Of a DNA stretch of 64,000 nucleotides, positions 53,710 through 62,484 are shown one piece after another. Position 1 is the stretch's first letter; every line of letters starts with the position of its first letter. This DNA is from CAVZBW01 sp963778465. GTDB lineage: Bacteria > Actinomycetota > Acidimicrobiia > Acidimicrobiales > RAAP-2. A program made the position numbers and the translations under genes. Location of the stretch: contig CAVZUK010000003.1 in the NCBI GenBank assembly GCA_963778465.1, positions 496,001 to 560,000 on the forward strand, read 5' to 3'. Under the pieces are notes generated by a model. It was not told where the DNA came from, did not search any database, and saw nothing but the letters and a program-made list of their open reading frames with translations.

Positions 53710-54884
53710 GCAACCCGGAGCCGGTGGCGGACCCGGGTCCCGTCGGCCTCCGGGAGATCGTCCGGGAGTGGGGGCGGATCGGGTGCACCGGCTTTGGCGG
53801 GCCCCCGACCCACATCGCGCTCTTGCGCCGGCTCTGCGTCAACGAGCGGCGGTGGATGGGTGCGACGGACTTCGAGGACGCCGTCGCCGCATGCAACCTC
53901 CTTCCCGGGCCGGCCTCGACGCAGCTCGCCATCTACTGCGCCTGGCGGCTCCGCGGCCGGATCGGGGCACTGGTCGGCGGGGCGGGCTTCATCCTTCCGG
54001 GCTTCGCCCTGATCCTCGCTCTCTCGGCCCTCTTCCTCGCCGGGTCGCCGCCGCTGTGGGTGAAGGGCGCCAGTGCGGGAGCCGGGGCCGCCGTGGCCGC
54101 CGTCGCCGTGCAGGCCGGGAGCAGCCTCGTCCCCGCGAGCTGGCGGCGGATGCACGATGCGGGCAGGGTGCGCTGGATCGTGTACCTCGTCGCGGGCGGT
54201 GCCGCGGCCGCCACGCTCGGCCCCTGGCTCGTGCTCGTCCTGCTCGGTTGCGGGGCGATGGAGTTGCTGGCGAAGCAGCTCGTGCGCCACGACCCGCCGC
54301 TGACCGCAATCGCGCCGGTCTTCGTCTTGGGCACGGCGGTCGCCGTGGGAGGCCTGGCGTCGCTCGTCTGGGTCGCCTTCAAGGTGGGTGCCCTCTCCTA
54401 CGGGGGCGGCTTCGTCATCATCCCGATCATGCAGGCGGACGTCGTGCACCACTACCACTGGATGACGAACGGGGGGTTCCTCAACGCCGTGGCGCTGGGT
54501 CAGATCACGCCCGGCCCCGTCGTGCTCACGGTGGCCGTCGTGGGCTATGCCGCGGCCGGCGTGGGTGGGGCCGCCCTCGCCACGATCGTCGCCTTCTCCC
54601 CCTCGTTCCTCTTCATCCTCCTCGGGGGGAGCCGCTTCGACCGCCTGCGGCGCGACGTCCGGGCCCGCACCTTCCTCGACGGGGCCGGCCCCGCAGCCAT
54701 CGGCGCGATCTTCGGCGCCGCCATCCCGCTGGCCCGGGCGCTCGCCGAGCCGTGGCAATTCGCGGTGCTCGGGGGCGCCGCCGTGCTCCTCCTGGTGGCC
54801 CGCCGGGGAGTCGTCGTCACGCTCCTCGCCGCCGCCGGCGTGGGGATCCTCGTCGCCGTCGCCGGGGGTCCGCTGCCGAGGTAG
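53706..54884 (+). CDS. chrA: Chromate transporter, two-domain ChrA
   Basis: 392 residues from GTG 53706. Two CHR domains: the first has GRIGCTGFGGPPTHIALLRR and NLLPGPASTQLAIY, the second FKVGALSYGGGFVIIPIMQ and ALGQITPGPVVLTV. This pseudo-symmetric layout is that of full-length ChrA, which exports chromate in exchange or by proton motive force. Translational coupling to the ArsR/phosphatase fusion suggests that the fusion senses the oxyanion. Confidence 0.93.
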   Translation: MSNPEPVADPGPVGLREIVREWGRIGCTGFGGPPTHIALLRRLCVNERRWMGATDFEDAVAACNLLPGPASTQLAIYCAWRLRGRIGALVGGAGFILPGFALILALSALFLAGSPPLWVKGASAGAGAAVAAVAVQAGSSLVPASWRRMHDAGRVRWIVYLVAGGAAAATLGPWLVLVLLGCGAMELLAKQLVRHDPPLTAIAPVFVLGTAVAVGGLASLVWVAFKVGALSYGGGFVIIPIMQADVVHHYHWMTNGGFLNAVALGQITPGPVVLTVAVVGYAAAGVGGAALATIVAFSPSFLFILLGGSRFDRLRRDVRARTFLDGAGPAAIGAIFGAAIPLARALAEPWQFAVLGGAAVLLLVARRGVVVTLLAAAGVGILVAVAGGPLPR

Positions 54885-54955
54885 GGCCTCCCCGAGGTAG
54901 GGGCCCCCGAGGGGCGGCCTCGCAACGGCGCGGACAGGTTTTCGACGGGGGGCCG

Positions 54956-55146
54956 TAGAATGGGCGGTACGACGCCGCCAGCTCGCACTCGGCGTCGGAC
55001 ACCCGAGAGCTGGCGGCGCCGCGTTCGACAGGCGATGTTAGACGGTGGGTTGCCCTCCACAAGGGGATGCCGCTGACCAGGGAGACTGCGGGGAGGGCGG
55101 TCGTAGGCGCTGCGGGCAGAAGATGCCCCGCCTCGCCCCTCCCCGC
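54956..55146 (+). ncRNA. Candidate structured RNA in a gene-free stretch
   Basis: No gene is seen from 54885 to 55201. A -10-like TAGAAT (54956-54961) is followed within about 12 bases by CGCCGCCAGCTC (54973-54984), which pairs perfectly with GAGCTGGCGGCG (55007-55018). Further on GCGGGGAGGGCG (55088-55099) pairs with CGCCCCTCCCCGC (55134-55146), one base bulged, around an inner hairpin GCGGGCA/TGCCCCGC (55112-55131). The strand is assumed. It could instead be terminators of the convergent chrA and yccF genes, though no T-runs are present. Confidence 0.3.
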
Positions 55147-55201
55147 CGGTCCCTCCTCTGGAGCAGATTGGGCCAATTCAGGCCGGTCGCCTGCCGCGGA
55201 C

Positions 55202-55600
55202 TCAGCCCACCCCGATCGCCCTGGGGTCGTCCGTGCGGACGATGTCCTTCCCGAGGGGTGCCACGGCCACCATCGCGAGCTTGAAGTCGGCGATCCCGAG
55301 CGGGATGCCGATGATGGTGAGGCACAGTGCGATCCCGGTCACGATGTGGGCGATCGCGATCCACAGACCCGCCAGGACGAACCAGAGGACGTTGCCGATG
55401 AGCGAGCCTGCGCCCGCGCTCGGCTTGGGCACCACCGTGCGCCCGAACGGCCACAGCACGTAGCCGGCCAGGCGGAAGGACGCGATCCCGAACGGGATGG
55501 TGATGATGAGGATGCACATGATCACCCCCATCAGCGTGTAGGCGATCGCCAGCCAGATCCCGGAGAACACGAGCCACAAGATGTTGAGGATGGTCTTCAC
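55202..55600 (-). CDS. YccF-domain inner-membrane protein
   Basis: 132 residues from GTG 55600, with GGAGGG upstream. Two similar halves: ILWLVFSGIWLAIAYTLMGV with ITIPFGIASFRLAGYVLWPFG, and VLWFVLAGLWIAIAHIVTGI with IGIPLGIADFKLAMVAVAPLG. This internal duplication with the xIPxGxxxF motif is the YccF family. The function is unknown; relatives occur near transport and stress genes. Confidence 0.92.
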   Translation of the reverse strand: MKTILNILWLVFSGIWLAIAYTLMGVIMCILIITIPFGIASFRLAGYVLWPFGRTVVPKPSAGAGSLIGNVLWFVLAGLWIAIAHIVTGIALCLTIIGIPLGIADFKLAMVAVAPLGKDIVRTDDPRAIGVG

Positions 55601-55783
55601 GGGCCCTCCCACCCCCGGAGCGGGGAGGAGGGATCGGGCATGCCCACAGCCTCGCACGTCGGGTCGGGGTGGGGTCGGCGTCGTGAGGGTTGGCGAGGCG
55701 GCAACCGCCGGGGTGGTCCCGCTGCCAGAATTCACCCCACCGGAGCACTCCGGTCAGAGTGACCATCCTGGACGGCGCGGCGA

Positions 55784-57097
55784 ATGGAGCAGCCAACTCC
55801 CTCTCGATCCCGGTGGAGAGCCCGGTTTCGATCAAGGGCGGAACGACGACCCCGGCACGGCCGGGGCTGGCGCCCGCGGCTCGGGATGGTCGCCGCCGCG
55901 GTGCTCCTCGTCGCCGCGGGGCTGGTCGCCTTCCGGCTGTCGCAGCCCCAGGCCCTGGCGTCGGTCCGTGCCGGCGCTCTTGCCCTCCACGTCGACGGAG
56001 CCTCGCCGGCGATCCCGTGGCCGTCGGAGGGTCAGGCGGCCGTTGCCGTGCCGGCGCTCGGCGTCCAGCTGACGTCCGGACCGGAGTCTCCGGCGCCCAT
56101 CGCCAGCCTGACCAAGGTCATGGCCGCCTACGTCCTCCTGCGGGACCATCCCCTGGCACCCGGGCGGAGCGGGCCGACGCTCACGATGAGCGCTGCCGAC
56201 CAGGGCGAGTACGACGACGACGTCGACCAGGGCATCAGCACCCTGCCGGTGGCTGCCGGTGAGCAACTCACCGAGCGCCAACTTCTGCAGGGGGCCTTGC
56301 TGCGTTCCGCCGGCGACTACATGGACGCCATGGCGCGGTGGGACTCGGGGAGCGTCGACGGCTTCGTGGCGAAGATGAACGCGACCGCGGCGGCGCTCGG
56401 CATGCACGCCACGCACTACGCCGACACGACCGGCGTCGATCCCGGCTCTGCCTCGACGCCGACCGACCAGCTGCTCGTCGGCTACCGGGCCATGCGCACA
56501 CCCGCGTTCGCCTCGACCGTGGCGATGTCCTCGGTGACCCTGCCCCTCGTCGGCGCCGTCCAGTCGTTCACGCCCCTCGTCGGCACGAACGGCGTCGTGG
56601 GCGTCAAGTCCGGATGGACGAGCGAGTCCGGGGCGTGCGACATGCTGGCCCTCTCGCACGAGGAGCCGGCGACCACCGCCGGTGGCGGACGGACCGGCCA
56701 CGCCCCGATCCTGGTCCTGGCCGTCGTGACCGGGCAGCAGGTGCCCAACGAGTTGCAGGGAGTCAGCGGGAACGACGCCCTCGCCGTCGCGTCCGCGGCC
56801 GCTTCCGGTGTCCGCGTGGTGCAGGCCGTCCAGGGGGGCGAGGCGCTCGCCTCGGCATCGGTCGCCGGCGATCCCGACCGCGACCGCGCCGTCGCGGGCC
56901 GGCCGATCGACGTCCTTTCCTGGCCGGGGCAGACGGTCCACGTCCGCCTGGCCGATCGCCGGGAGGTGCGTGCGGGCGACCCTCGAGGGACGGTGGTGGG
57001 GGACGAGATCGTGAGGGTCGGCGATCAGCGCAGGAGCGTGCCGCTCCGCCTTTCGAACGGCCTCCAGGCCGAGACGCTCCTCCAGCGCGTCGCGTAG
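55784..57097 (+). CDS. D-alanyl-D-alanine carboxypeptidase-like protein (S11)
   Basis: 437 residues from ATG 55784. A very basic cytosolic N-terminus precedes one membrane helix (MVAAAVLLVAAGLVAFRL). The penicillin-binding fold has SLTK at residues 108-111 (nucleophile and Lys) and VGVKSGWTSESG (KTG-equivalent). The second motif, normally S-x-N, reads SAGDYMD, with Gly in place of Asn. Activity may be altered. It should trim peptidoglycan stem peptides outside the membrane. Confidence 0.87.
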   Translation: MEQPTPSRSRWRARFRSRAERRPRHGRGWRPRLGMVAAAVLLVAAGLVAFRLSQPQALASVRAGALALHVDGASPAIPWPSEGQAAVAVPALGVQLTSGPESPAPIASLTKVMAAYVLLRDHPLAPGRSGPTLTMSAADQGEYDDDVDQGISTLPVAAGEQLTERQLLQGALLRSAGDYMDAMARWDSGSVDGFVAKMNATAAALGMHATHYADTTGVDPGSASTPTDQLLVGYRAMRTPAFASTVAMSSVTLPLVGAVQSFTPLVGTNGVVGVKSGWTSESGACDMLALSHEEPATTAGGGRTGHAPILVLAVVTGQQVPNELQGVSGNDALAVASAAASGVRVVQAVQGGEALASASVAGDPDRDRAVAGRPIDVLSWPGQTVHVRLADRREVRAGDPRGTVVGDEIVRVGDQRRSVPLRLSNGLQAETLLQRVA

Positions 57098-57099
57098 CC

Positions 57100-57130
57100 G
57101 GCGACCGGAGGGGCTCATGAGCCGGTCGCC
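57100..57130. terminator. Candidate bidirectional terminator hairpin
   Basis: GGCGACCGG (57100-57108) pairs perfectly with CCGGTCGCC (57122-57130). The 13-base loop contains most of the palindrome GGCTCATGAGCC. It lies between the convergent ends of the carboxypeptidase and amidohydrolase genes. No T-run. Confidence 0.45.
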
Positions 57131-57136
57131 GCCCCG

Positions 57137-58276
57137 CTATCCCGGGGGACCGGTGGTCGGGGACTGGGGCTCGAGTCCGTAGAGGCGCGCGCAATTGCGC
57201 CAGGTGATGTCGTCGCGGACCCCGGCGCTCAGATGTGCGGTCTGCTCGGCGAGGACCCGCTGCGAGTCCGGGTACGTGGAGTCGGAGTGGGGATGGTCGC
57301 TCGCCCAGAGGAGCCGCTCGTGGTTCATCAGGTGTGCCGTCTGGAACGCCACCCAGTCGTCCTGGAACGTCACGTACACGTTCTCCCTGAAGTACTCGCT
57401 CGGGCGGCGTGCCAGATCGCCCGACCCGAGCCAGTTGCGGTGCCGCTCGACCGCGTGGTCGGCGCGGTACATCCAGTGGGGCACCCAGCCGGCGTCCGCT
57501 TCGGTGCACACGATCTTGAGGTCGGGGACGCGATCGAAGACCCCGCCGAAGATCATGGTCCCGATCACGTCCTGGCACCCGCGGATGATGCCGAGGAAGG
57601 CGTTCATCTTGGGGCCGCGGAACTCCTTCGCCGCCAGCGAGCCGCCGCCGGTCAGGATGTGGAAGGACACGGGCAGGCCGAGCTCCACCGAAGCCCGCCA
57701 CAGCGGATCCCACCGGGGATCGTCGTAGTCCCCCTCCTCGTGGCAGGCGGCCAGGCCCGGAAGCATGACCCCCCGGAGCCCGAGCGCCTCGATCGCCTCG
57801 AGATCGGCCACACCCTCGTCGACGCTGCGCAGCGCCGTCTGGCCCAACCCGACGAGGCGCTCGGGAGCCACCGAGACGTACTCGGCGAGCCACCGGTTGT
57901 AGGCGTCGAAGCACGCGTGCTTGTAGTCGGCGTCCGGATGGTTGCACAGGAGCATCCCGACCGACGGGTAGAGGACCTCCACGCCGACCCCGTCGCGCTG
58001 CTGCTCGGCCAGCCGGGCCCTGGGGTCCCAGCCGCCCGCGTGCAGCTCGTCCCATCCGACGTACACGAACGGCCCGATGGCCTCCCACGGCCGGCCCGCA
58101 GCGGCGATCATCCCGTAGGGAATGACCGCCCGGCCGTTGTCGACCGAGATGGCGGCGCCCATCGTCTTGTCGGTCACGGCCACGGGAGCCCGGTCCGAGA
58201 ACGCCGGGTCGATGCGCCCGACGTAGCAGTCGCCCGGCTCGGTCACGTGCGAGTCGGCGGATATCGCGGTGATCAC
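57137..58276 (-). CDS. Amidohydrolase-2 family (ACMSD-like) protein
   Basis: 379 residues from GTG 58276. TIM-barrel with ISADSHVTEP at the start (the usual HxH is reduced to D-S-H), PVSFHILTGGG (metal His), CTEADAGWVPHWMYR and LLWASDHPHSDSTYP (catalytic Asp). Relatives include decarboxylases and hydrolases of aromatic or meta-cleavage products. It is divergent from the BKACE gene 100 bases away. Confidence 0.88.
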   Translation of the reverse strand: MITAISADSHVTEPGDCYVGRIDPAFSDRAPVAVTDKTMGAAISVDNGRAVIPYGMIAAAGRPWEAIGPFVYVGWDELHAGGWDPRARLAEQQRDGVGVEVLYPSVGMLLCNHPDADYKHACFDAYNRWLAEYVSVAPERLVGLGQTALRSVDEGVADLEAIEALGLRGVMLPGLAACHEEGDYDDPRWDPLWRASVELGLPVSFHILTGGGSLAAKEFRGPKMNAFLGIIRGCQDVIGTMIFGGVFDRVPDLKIVCTEADAGWVPHWMYRADHAVERHRNWLGSGDLARRPSEYFRENVYVTFQDDWVAFQTAHLMNHERLLWASDHPHSDSTYPDSQRVLAEQTAHLSAGVRDDITWRNCARLYGLEPQSPTTGPPG

Positions 58277-58376
58277 GGAATTGTCCCCCCGGTCAGGAGT
58301 CGGCGGCACCATCGTAGGACTCCTTGCCACCGGGACACCGGGCGATTTTCCCGCGGCCGCCCGGTACGATCCCCCT

Positions 58377-59282
58377 ATGACGACCACCGCCCCCAGCGCC
58401 ACCGGCACGGCCTCCCGGCCAGCGATCATCGAGGCCGCGATCAACGGGGTGACGACCAAGGAGCGCAATCCCCACGTCCCGCGGACGCCCGAGGAGATCG
58501 CCGCCGACGCCTTGGCTTGCATCGAGCAGGGGGCCGCCCTCATCCACAACCACATCGACCTGGCGGGGATCAGCGAGGCGGAGGCCGCGGAGCGCTACCT
58601 CGAGGGTTGGCGACCCGTCTTCGCCGAGCGACCCGACGCGCTGCTGTACCCCACCGTGCACTTCGGTCCGCCCATCGGCTACGAGCACCTGGTCCCGCTG
58701 GCCGCCACGGGTCTGCTGCGGGTCGGCCTCACCGACCCGGGCTCGGTCAACCTCGGAGGCGTGGACGCCGAGGGGACCCCGACGGGCGGCATCGTCTACG
58801 CCAACTCGTTCGATGCCATCGCCCACACGTTCGAGATCCATCGCGAGCAGCGTCTCGGCCCCAGCCTCGCCATCTACGAGCCGGGCTTCCTGCGCACGAC
58901 GGTGGCGTGGTGGAAGGCGGGCCGACTCCCCGCGGGGGCGATGGTCAAGCTGTACTTCTCGACGGACCGCGGCTACATGGGCGCGCCCTTCGGGCTGCCG
59001 CCCACGATCGCCGCGCTCGACGCCTATCTCGAGATCCTGGAGGGATGCCCGCTGCCGTGGGCCGTGTCGGTCGTCGGCGGAGACGTCGTGGCGAGTGACG
59101 TGGCCCTGCCGGCCCTCGAGCGCGGTGGCCACCTGCACCTCGGGCTCGAGTTCTTCGGCGGCGACCGCGCCCCGACCAACGTCGAGCTGGTCGCAGAAGC
59201 GGTGCAACTCTGCGACAAGGCGGGACGGCCGGTGGCCACTCCGGACGAGGCGGCCCGCCTCTTGGACCTGCCCCGCCGGTAG
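58377..59282 (+). CDS. BKACE-family beta-keto acid cleavage enzyme
   Basis: 301 residues from ATG 58377. The N-terminal IIEAAINGVTTKERNPHVPR with TPEEIAADALACIEQGA and the metal pair in ALIHNHID are typical of the 3-keto-5-aminohexanoate cleavage enzyme (DUF849/BKACE) family. They exchange a beta-keto acid with acetyl-CoA to release acetoacetate and a new CoA ester. The zinc-site Glu is likely in HLGLEFFGGD. The specific keto acid is unknown. It is divergent from an amidohydrolase, a common pairing in catabolic loci. Confidence 0.9.
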   Translation: MTTTAPSATGTASRPAIIEAAINGVTTKERNPHVPRTPEEIAADALACIEQGAALIHNHIDLAGISEAEAAERYLEGWRPVFAERPDALLYPTVHFGPPIGYEHLVPLAATGLLRVGLTDPGSVNLGGVDAEGTPTGGIVYANSFDAIAHTFEIHREQRLGPSLAIYEPGFLRTTVAWWKAGRLPAGAMVKLYFSTDRGYMGAPFGLPPTIAALDAYLEILEGCPLPWAVSVVGGDVVASDVALPALERGGHLHLGLEFFGGDRAPTNVELVAEAVQLCDKAGRPVATPDEAARLLDLPRR

Positions 59283-59313
59283 GAGCCGGCGCCCCCGGTA
59301 GAGGAGGTGGCCG

Positions 59314-60066
59314 ATGACGAGTGACCTGCAGTCGGACGCAGCAGGGGTGGCGACCCCGCGAGTGATGCGGGCGCCGGCCCCGTTGATCGCCACGCCGCTC
59401 GTCGCCCTGATACTCATCGCGGCGATCGGGGGGTACGCGCTCGACTGGGGATGGACCGGCTTCAAGGACAACGGGTCGGTGTGGGACTGGCTGCACCTCC
59501 TCCTCCTGCCGCTGGCCCTCACGGCGCTGTCGTTCTCGCTCAGCCACCGGAGGAGGGTGCACGTCCCGTGGGCCGCCGTCGGGCTGGGATTCCTGGCCCT
59601 CATGATCGTGCTCGTCGTCGGCGGCTACGGGTACGGATGGACGTGGACCGGGTTCGCCGCCAACGGCACGGTGTGGGACTGGCTCCACCTCATGATCCTG
59701 CCGCTGGTGGTCGTTCTGGCGCCGTTCTGGCTCCGGAGCGACGCCGCCGAACGGCGCTGGTGGCAGGTGTTCGCCGCGGCCGTCGTGGCGGCCTTCATCG
59801 TCCTCATCACGGGCGGCTACGGGTACGGATGGAGGTGGACCGGGTTCGAGGGGAACAACCTGTGGGACTGGTTCTCGCTCCTGCTCGTGCCGGTGGCCGT
59901 GCCCCTCGCCATGGCCACGGTGACCATCCGACTCGAGCGGATGGAGGGCGACCGGTCCGACACGGACCACGACTCCAAGGGGGACCACGACTCGAAGGGG
60001 GACGGCGACTCCCGTGCGGATTCGGGGAGCGAGCACGCGGAGCACTCCGGGGACATCGGGTCCTGA
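59314..60066 (+). CDS. Membrane protein made of three 64-residue repeats
   Basis: 250 residues from ATG 59314, with GAGGAGGTGG upstream. The block GGYxxxWxWTGFxxNxxxWDW recurs at residues 39-59, 103-123 and 167-186, a period of 64 residues. Each block is followed by a hydrophobic helix (LHLLLLPLALT, LHLMILPLVVV, FSLLLVPVAVP) and preceded by another, giving six helices. The aromatic blocks probably lie at the membrane surface. A very acidic tail (DHDSKGDHDSKGDGDSR) ends the protein. I do not know a named family. It is 31 bases after the BKACE gene. Confidence 0.75.
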   Translation: MTSDLQSDAAGVATPRVMRAPAPLIATPLVALILIAAIGGYALDWGWTGFKDNGSVWDWLHLLLLPLALTALSFSLSHRRRVHVPWAAVGLGFLALMIVLVVGGYGYGWTWTGFAANGTVWDWLHLMILPLVVVLAPFWLRSDAAERRWWQVFAAAVVAAFIVLITGGYGYGWRWTGFEGNNLWDWFSLLLVPVAVPLAMATVTIRLERMEGDRSDTDHDSKGDHDSKGDGDSRADSGSEHAEHSGDIGS

Positions 60067-60099
60067 TTCCCCCGCTCGGGCCGACAGAGGCTGGGCCGA

Positions 60100-60525
60100 T
60101 CAGATCGGCGTGGTCCGCTCCAGCACGGGCCCGAACATCATCCCGAGCACCTCGTCGCTCGCGTAGAGCCGCTCCCCCGAGAGCTTCCCCGAGCTCCCAA
60201 AGGTCAGGATGCCGATGATGGCGTGGCTCCGGGTCCGACCGTCGCCCTCCGTCACCTCCATGACGTACTCCTGCCCGAGCCCCTCGTCGGTCACCCACTC
60301 GTTGCGCAGCTCGTAGCCGGCGACCTTCGGCAGGAAGTGGGCAAAGAAGTACTCGTAGTAGGCGCGCGTCGCGTCGCGCCCCCGCAGGACGCGGCGCATG
60401 GGCTGCAGCTCGTAGACGGGGTCGTCCCCGAGCGTCGCCATCGTGCCCTCGAGGTCACTGTCCGTCTCGGCGCTGGCGTGGGTGAGCGCCACCTGGACCA
60501 TGCCCTCCCGTTCGCTGGCATCCAT
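60100..60525 (-). CDS. SnoaL-like protein
   Basis: 141 residues from ATG 60525, with GGGGAGG upstream. Cone-shaped alpha+beta pattern of the NTF2/SnoaL family: GDDPVYELQPMRRVLRGRD, YYEYFFAHFLPKVAGYEL and SGERLYASDEVL. Relatives are small isomerases, cyclases or epoxide hydrolases. It is divergent from a second SnoaL-type gene at 60627, with both starts within about 100 bases. Confidence 0.78.
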   Translation of the reverse strand: MDASEREGMVQVALTHASAETDSDLEGTMATLGDDPVYELQPMRRVLRGRDATRAYYEYFFAHFLPKVAGYELRNEWVTDEGLGQEYVMEVTEGDGRTRSHAIIGILTFGSSGKLSGERLYASDEVLGMMFGPVLERTTPI

Positions 60526-60626
60526 CGTTGAACCTCCCCTCCCCGGGGTCGGGCGAACCCCCCCTCGACGCGTCCCGACCGAGGGATGGGAGTATAGGGA
60601 GGCGACAAGCGAATGGAGGGGTCCCC

Positions 60627-61172
60627 GTGACGCTGATCGACCAGGCAGTGACGTGGCAAAAGGTCGAAGCCCGCTTGGCGGAGGAGGAGGACCCGGTGCT
60701 GCGGCGCAACCTCGAGGTGGTCCTCGCCCACATGCGGGCCGAGGCCGTGGGCGACATCGACGGGTTGCTCGCGACGATGTCCGACACCGACCTCGCCTAC
60801 CACACGTACTCCTCGCCGGGCGTGCCCGAGCTGAACCCGGTCGGCAAGGAGGGCGTACGCGGCTTCTACGAGCGTTTCATCGCCTCCGGAGCCACCCGGC
60901 TCCAGTTAGACATCGACCGCCTCGTCGTCGACCGGGACTGCGTGGTGACGGAGGGCGTGATGCGTATGGCCTACCCCGGACGGACCCTCGCCGCCAACGG
61001 GATCGCGGTCGACGATCCCGACGCCTTCTACCTCTACGAGGCTCGCATGGCGGTCCTGTGGCCCTTCGACGAGCACGGGCTGGCCAAGGGGGAGGACACG
61101 TACACGGGCGTCGACGGATTCGCCGGCATCGCCGGGCGCAAGCTCCGGCCCGAGGACGTCGGCGCCCTCTAG
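60627..61172 (+). CDS. SnoaL/NTF2-like protein
   Basis: 181 residues from GTG 60627, chosen for the GGAGGGG upstream. VLRRNLEVVLAHMRAEAVGD, then TYSSPGVPELNPVGKEGV and FYERFIASG, are typical of polyketide cyclase SnoaL-like proteins. It probably shares a metabolic role with the divergent SnoaL gene, since the two resemble each other in layout. It is followed by the sulfotransferase gene 46 bases downstream. Confidence 0.76.
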   Translation: MTLIDQAVTWQKVEARLAEEEDPVLRRNLEVVLAHMRAEAVGDIDGLLATMSDTDLAYHTYSSPGVPELNPVGKEGVRGFYERFIASGATRLQLDIDRLVVDRDCVVTEGVMRMAYPGRTLAANGIAVDDPDAFYLYEARMAVLWPFDEHGLAKGEDTYTGVDGFAGIAGRKLRPEDVGAL

Positions 61173-61218
61173 ACGCAACGGGTGCGGGGCATCCCGACGT
61201 GACGTACGGTGGCGCGCC

Positions 61219-62460
61219 ATGAAGGAATTGGAGCACCCCGACTGGGTCCGCCGGCTCAACCTCTTTGGGGACGCGGTCGGCGATTCACGCCGTCTGGTGG
61301 GGCTCGACCCCGCCGAGCTGTTGGGTCTTGCCCGGGAGACAACCGGCCTCGATGACGTGGGGGAGTCAGGGTGGCCGGGCTGGCTGGAGACCTATGAGCG
61401 GCATGTGGCGGCGATCGACGCCGATTCCCACCTCCACCTGCTGGGCCGGGTGCTCACCCGCAGCGAGGTCCTGAGGGTCCTGCAGACCTGGCTCCGTCTC
61501 CAGGAGGCGTGGACAGCGAGCTCGGCCATCACCGCCCTGTCCGTCGACGAGCCCCTGTTCGTGGTGGGTCCGCCCCGCACCGGGACGACGATCCTCTTCG
61601 AGCTGCTGGCGCTCGACCCGAACCTCCGGGCACCTCTCGCCTACGAGGCGCTCTACCCGCTGGCTTCGATGGGCAGTGTCGAGCGCCGCCTCGAGCTCTC
61701 GCAGTCCGAGCAGGAATTCTGGGCCGACATCCATCCGCCCTTCATGATGATGCACGAGCTCGCGAGCAACCTGCCGTGCGAGTGCGTCCACTTCTTGATG
61801 TACGACTTCTCGGGTCCCTACTGGGGGATGGTCTACGACGCGCCGTCCTTCACGGCGTGGCAGCTCGAGCACCTCGACAGCGTGGGCCGGGTCTACCGGC
61901 TGCACCGGCGGATGCTCCAGACCTTCCAGCACGAGGCGCCGTCGGCGACCAAACGATGGTTGCTCAAGTCACCGTTTCACGTCGCCGCCCTGCCGGCACT
62001 CTTCGCCGAGTACCCGGACGCCCGGGTCATCCACACACACCGAGATCCCCGGAAGTTCATGGCCTCGCTCATCAGCATCCTCTCCGCCCTGCGGTTCATG
62101 AGGAGCGAGGAGGTCGACATGGCGGCGATCGCCGCCGTCATGGAGGTCACCTACAAGATGTTCCTCGAGGGCGCGATGGCCGCTCTGCAGGACGGGTCGG
62201 TGCCGACCGACCGGGTCGCCCATTCGTACTTCCTCGACCTGATGGACGACCCGGTACGGAGCCTTCACGCCACCTACGACCAGCTCGAGATGGAGTGGCC
62301 GGCCCGCCACGACCGCACGATCACCGAGTACCTCGCGGCCAAGCCCAAGGACAAGCACGGGGCGCACTCGTACTCCCTCGCCGACGTCGGCCTGGACGAG
62401 GGATCCGTCCGGGAGACCTTCAAGGATTACGTGGGGCACTACGGGATCCGGGAGGAGTAG
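61219..62460 (+). CDS. Sulfotransferase-family protein
   Basis: 413 residues from ATG 61219. The PAPS-binding loop FVVGPPRTGTTILFELLA lies at about residues 113-130. The 3' phosphate-binding block is ARVIHTHRDPRKFMASLIS, with KSPFHVAALPALF between. This form is frequent in Acidimicrobiia and mycobacteria, where it may sulfate lipids or sterols. No membrane helix is seen. The acceptor is unknown. Confidence 0.88.
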   Translation: MKELEHPDWVRRLNLFGDAVGDSRRLVGLDPAELLGLARETTGLDDVGESGWPGWLETYERHVAAIDADSHLHLLGRVLTRSEVLRVLQTWLRLQEAWTASSAITALSVDEPLFVVGPPRTGTTILFELLALDPNLRAPLAYEALYPLASMGSVERRLELSQSEQEFWADIHPPFMMMHELASNLPCECVHFLMYDFSGPYWGMVYDAPSFTAWQLEHLDSVGRVYRLHRRMLQTFQHEAPSATKRWLLKSPFHVAALPALFAEYPDARVIHTHRDPRKFMASLISILSALRFMRSEEVDMAAIAAVMEVTYKMFLEGAMAALQDGSVPTDRVAHSYFLDLMDDPVRSLHATYDQLEMEWPARHDRTITEYLAAKPKDKHGAHSYSLADVGLDEGSVRETFKDYVGHYGIREE

Positions 62461-62484
62461 GAACCCGGGGCGCGACCCCCGACG

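Noticed and set aside
54973..55035. tRNA-like segment with a TTCGA loop near 55023
   Set aside because: The bases around TTCGA do not form a five-pair T-stem and no acceptor or anticodon arm fits; the stem at 54973-55018 is a simple long hairpin.
55067..55762. A 231-codon plus-strand open frame opposite YccF
   Set aside because: The minus strand encodes a clear two-half YccF membrane protein; the plus-strand product has no hydrophobic pattern or family.
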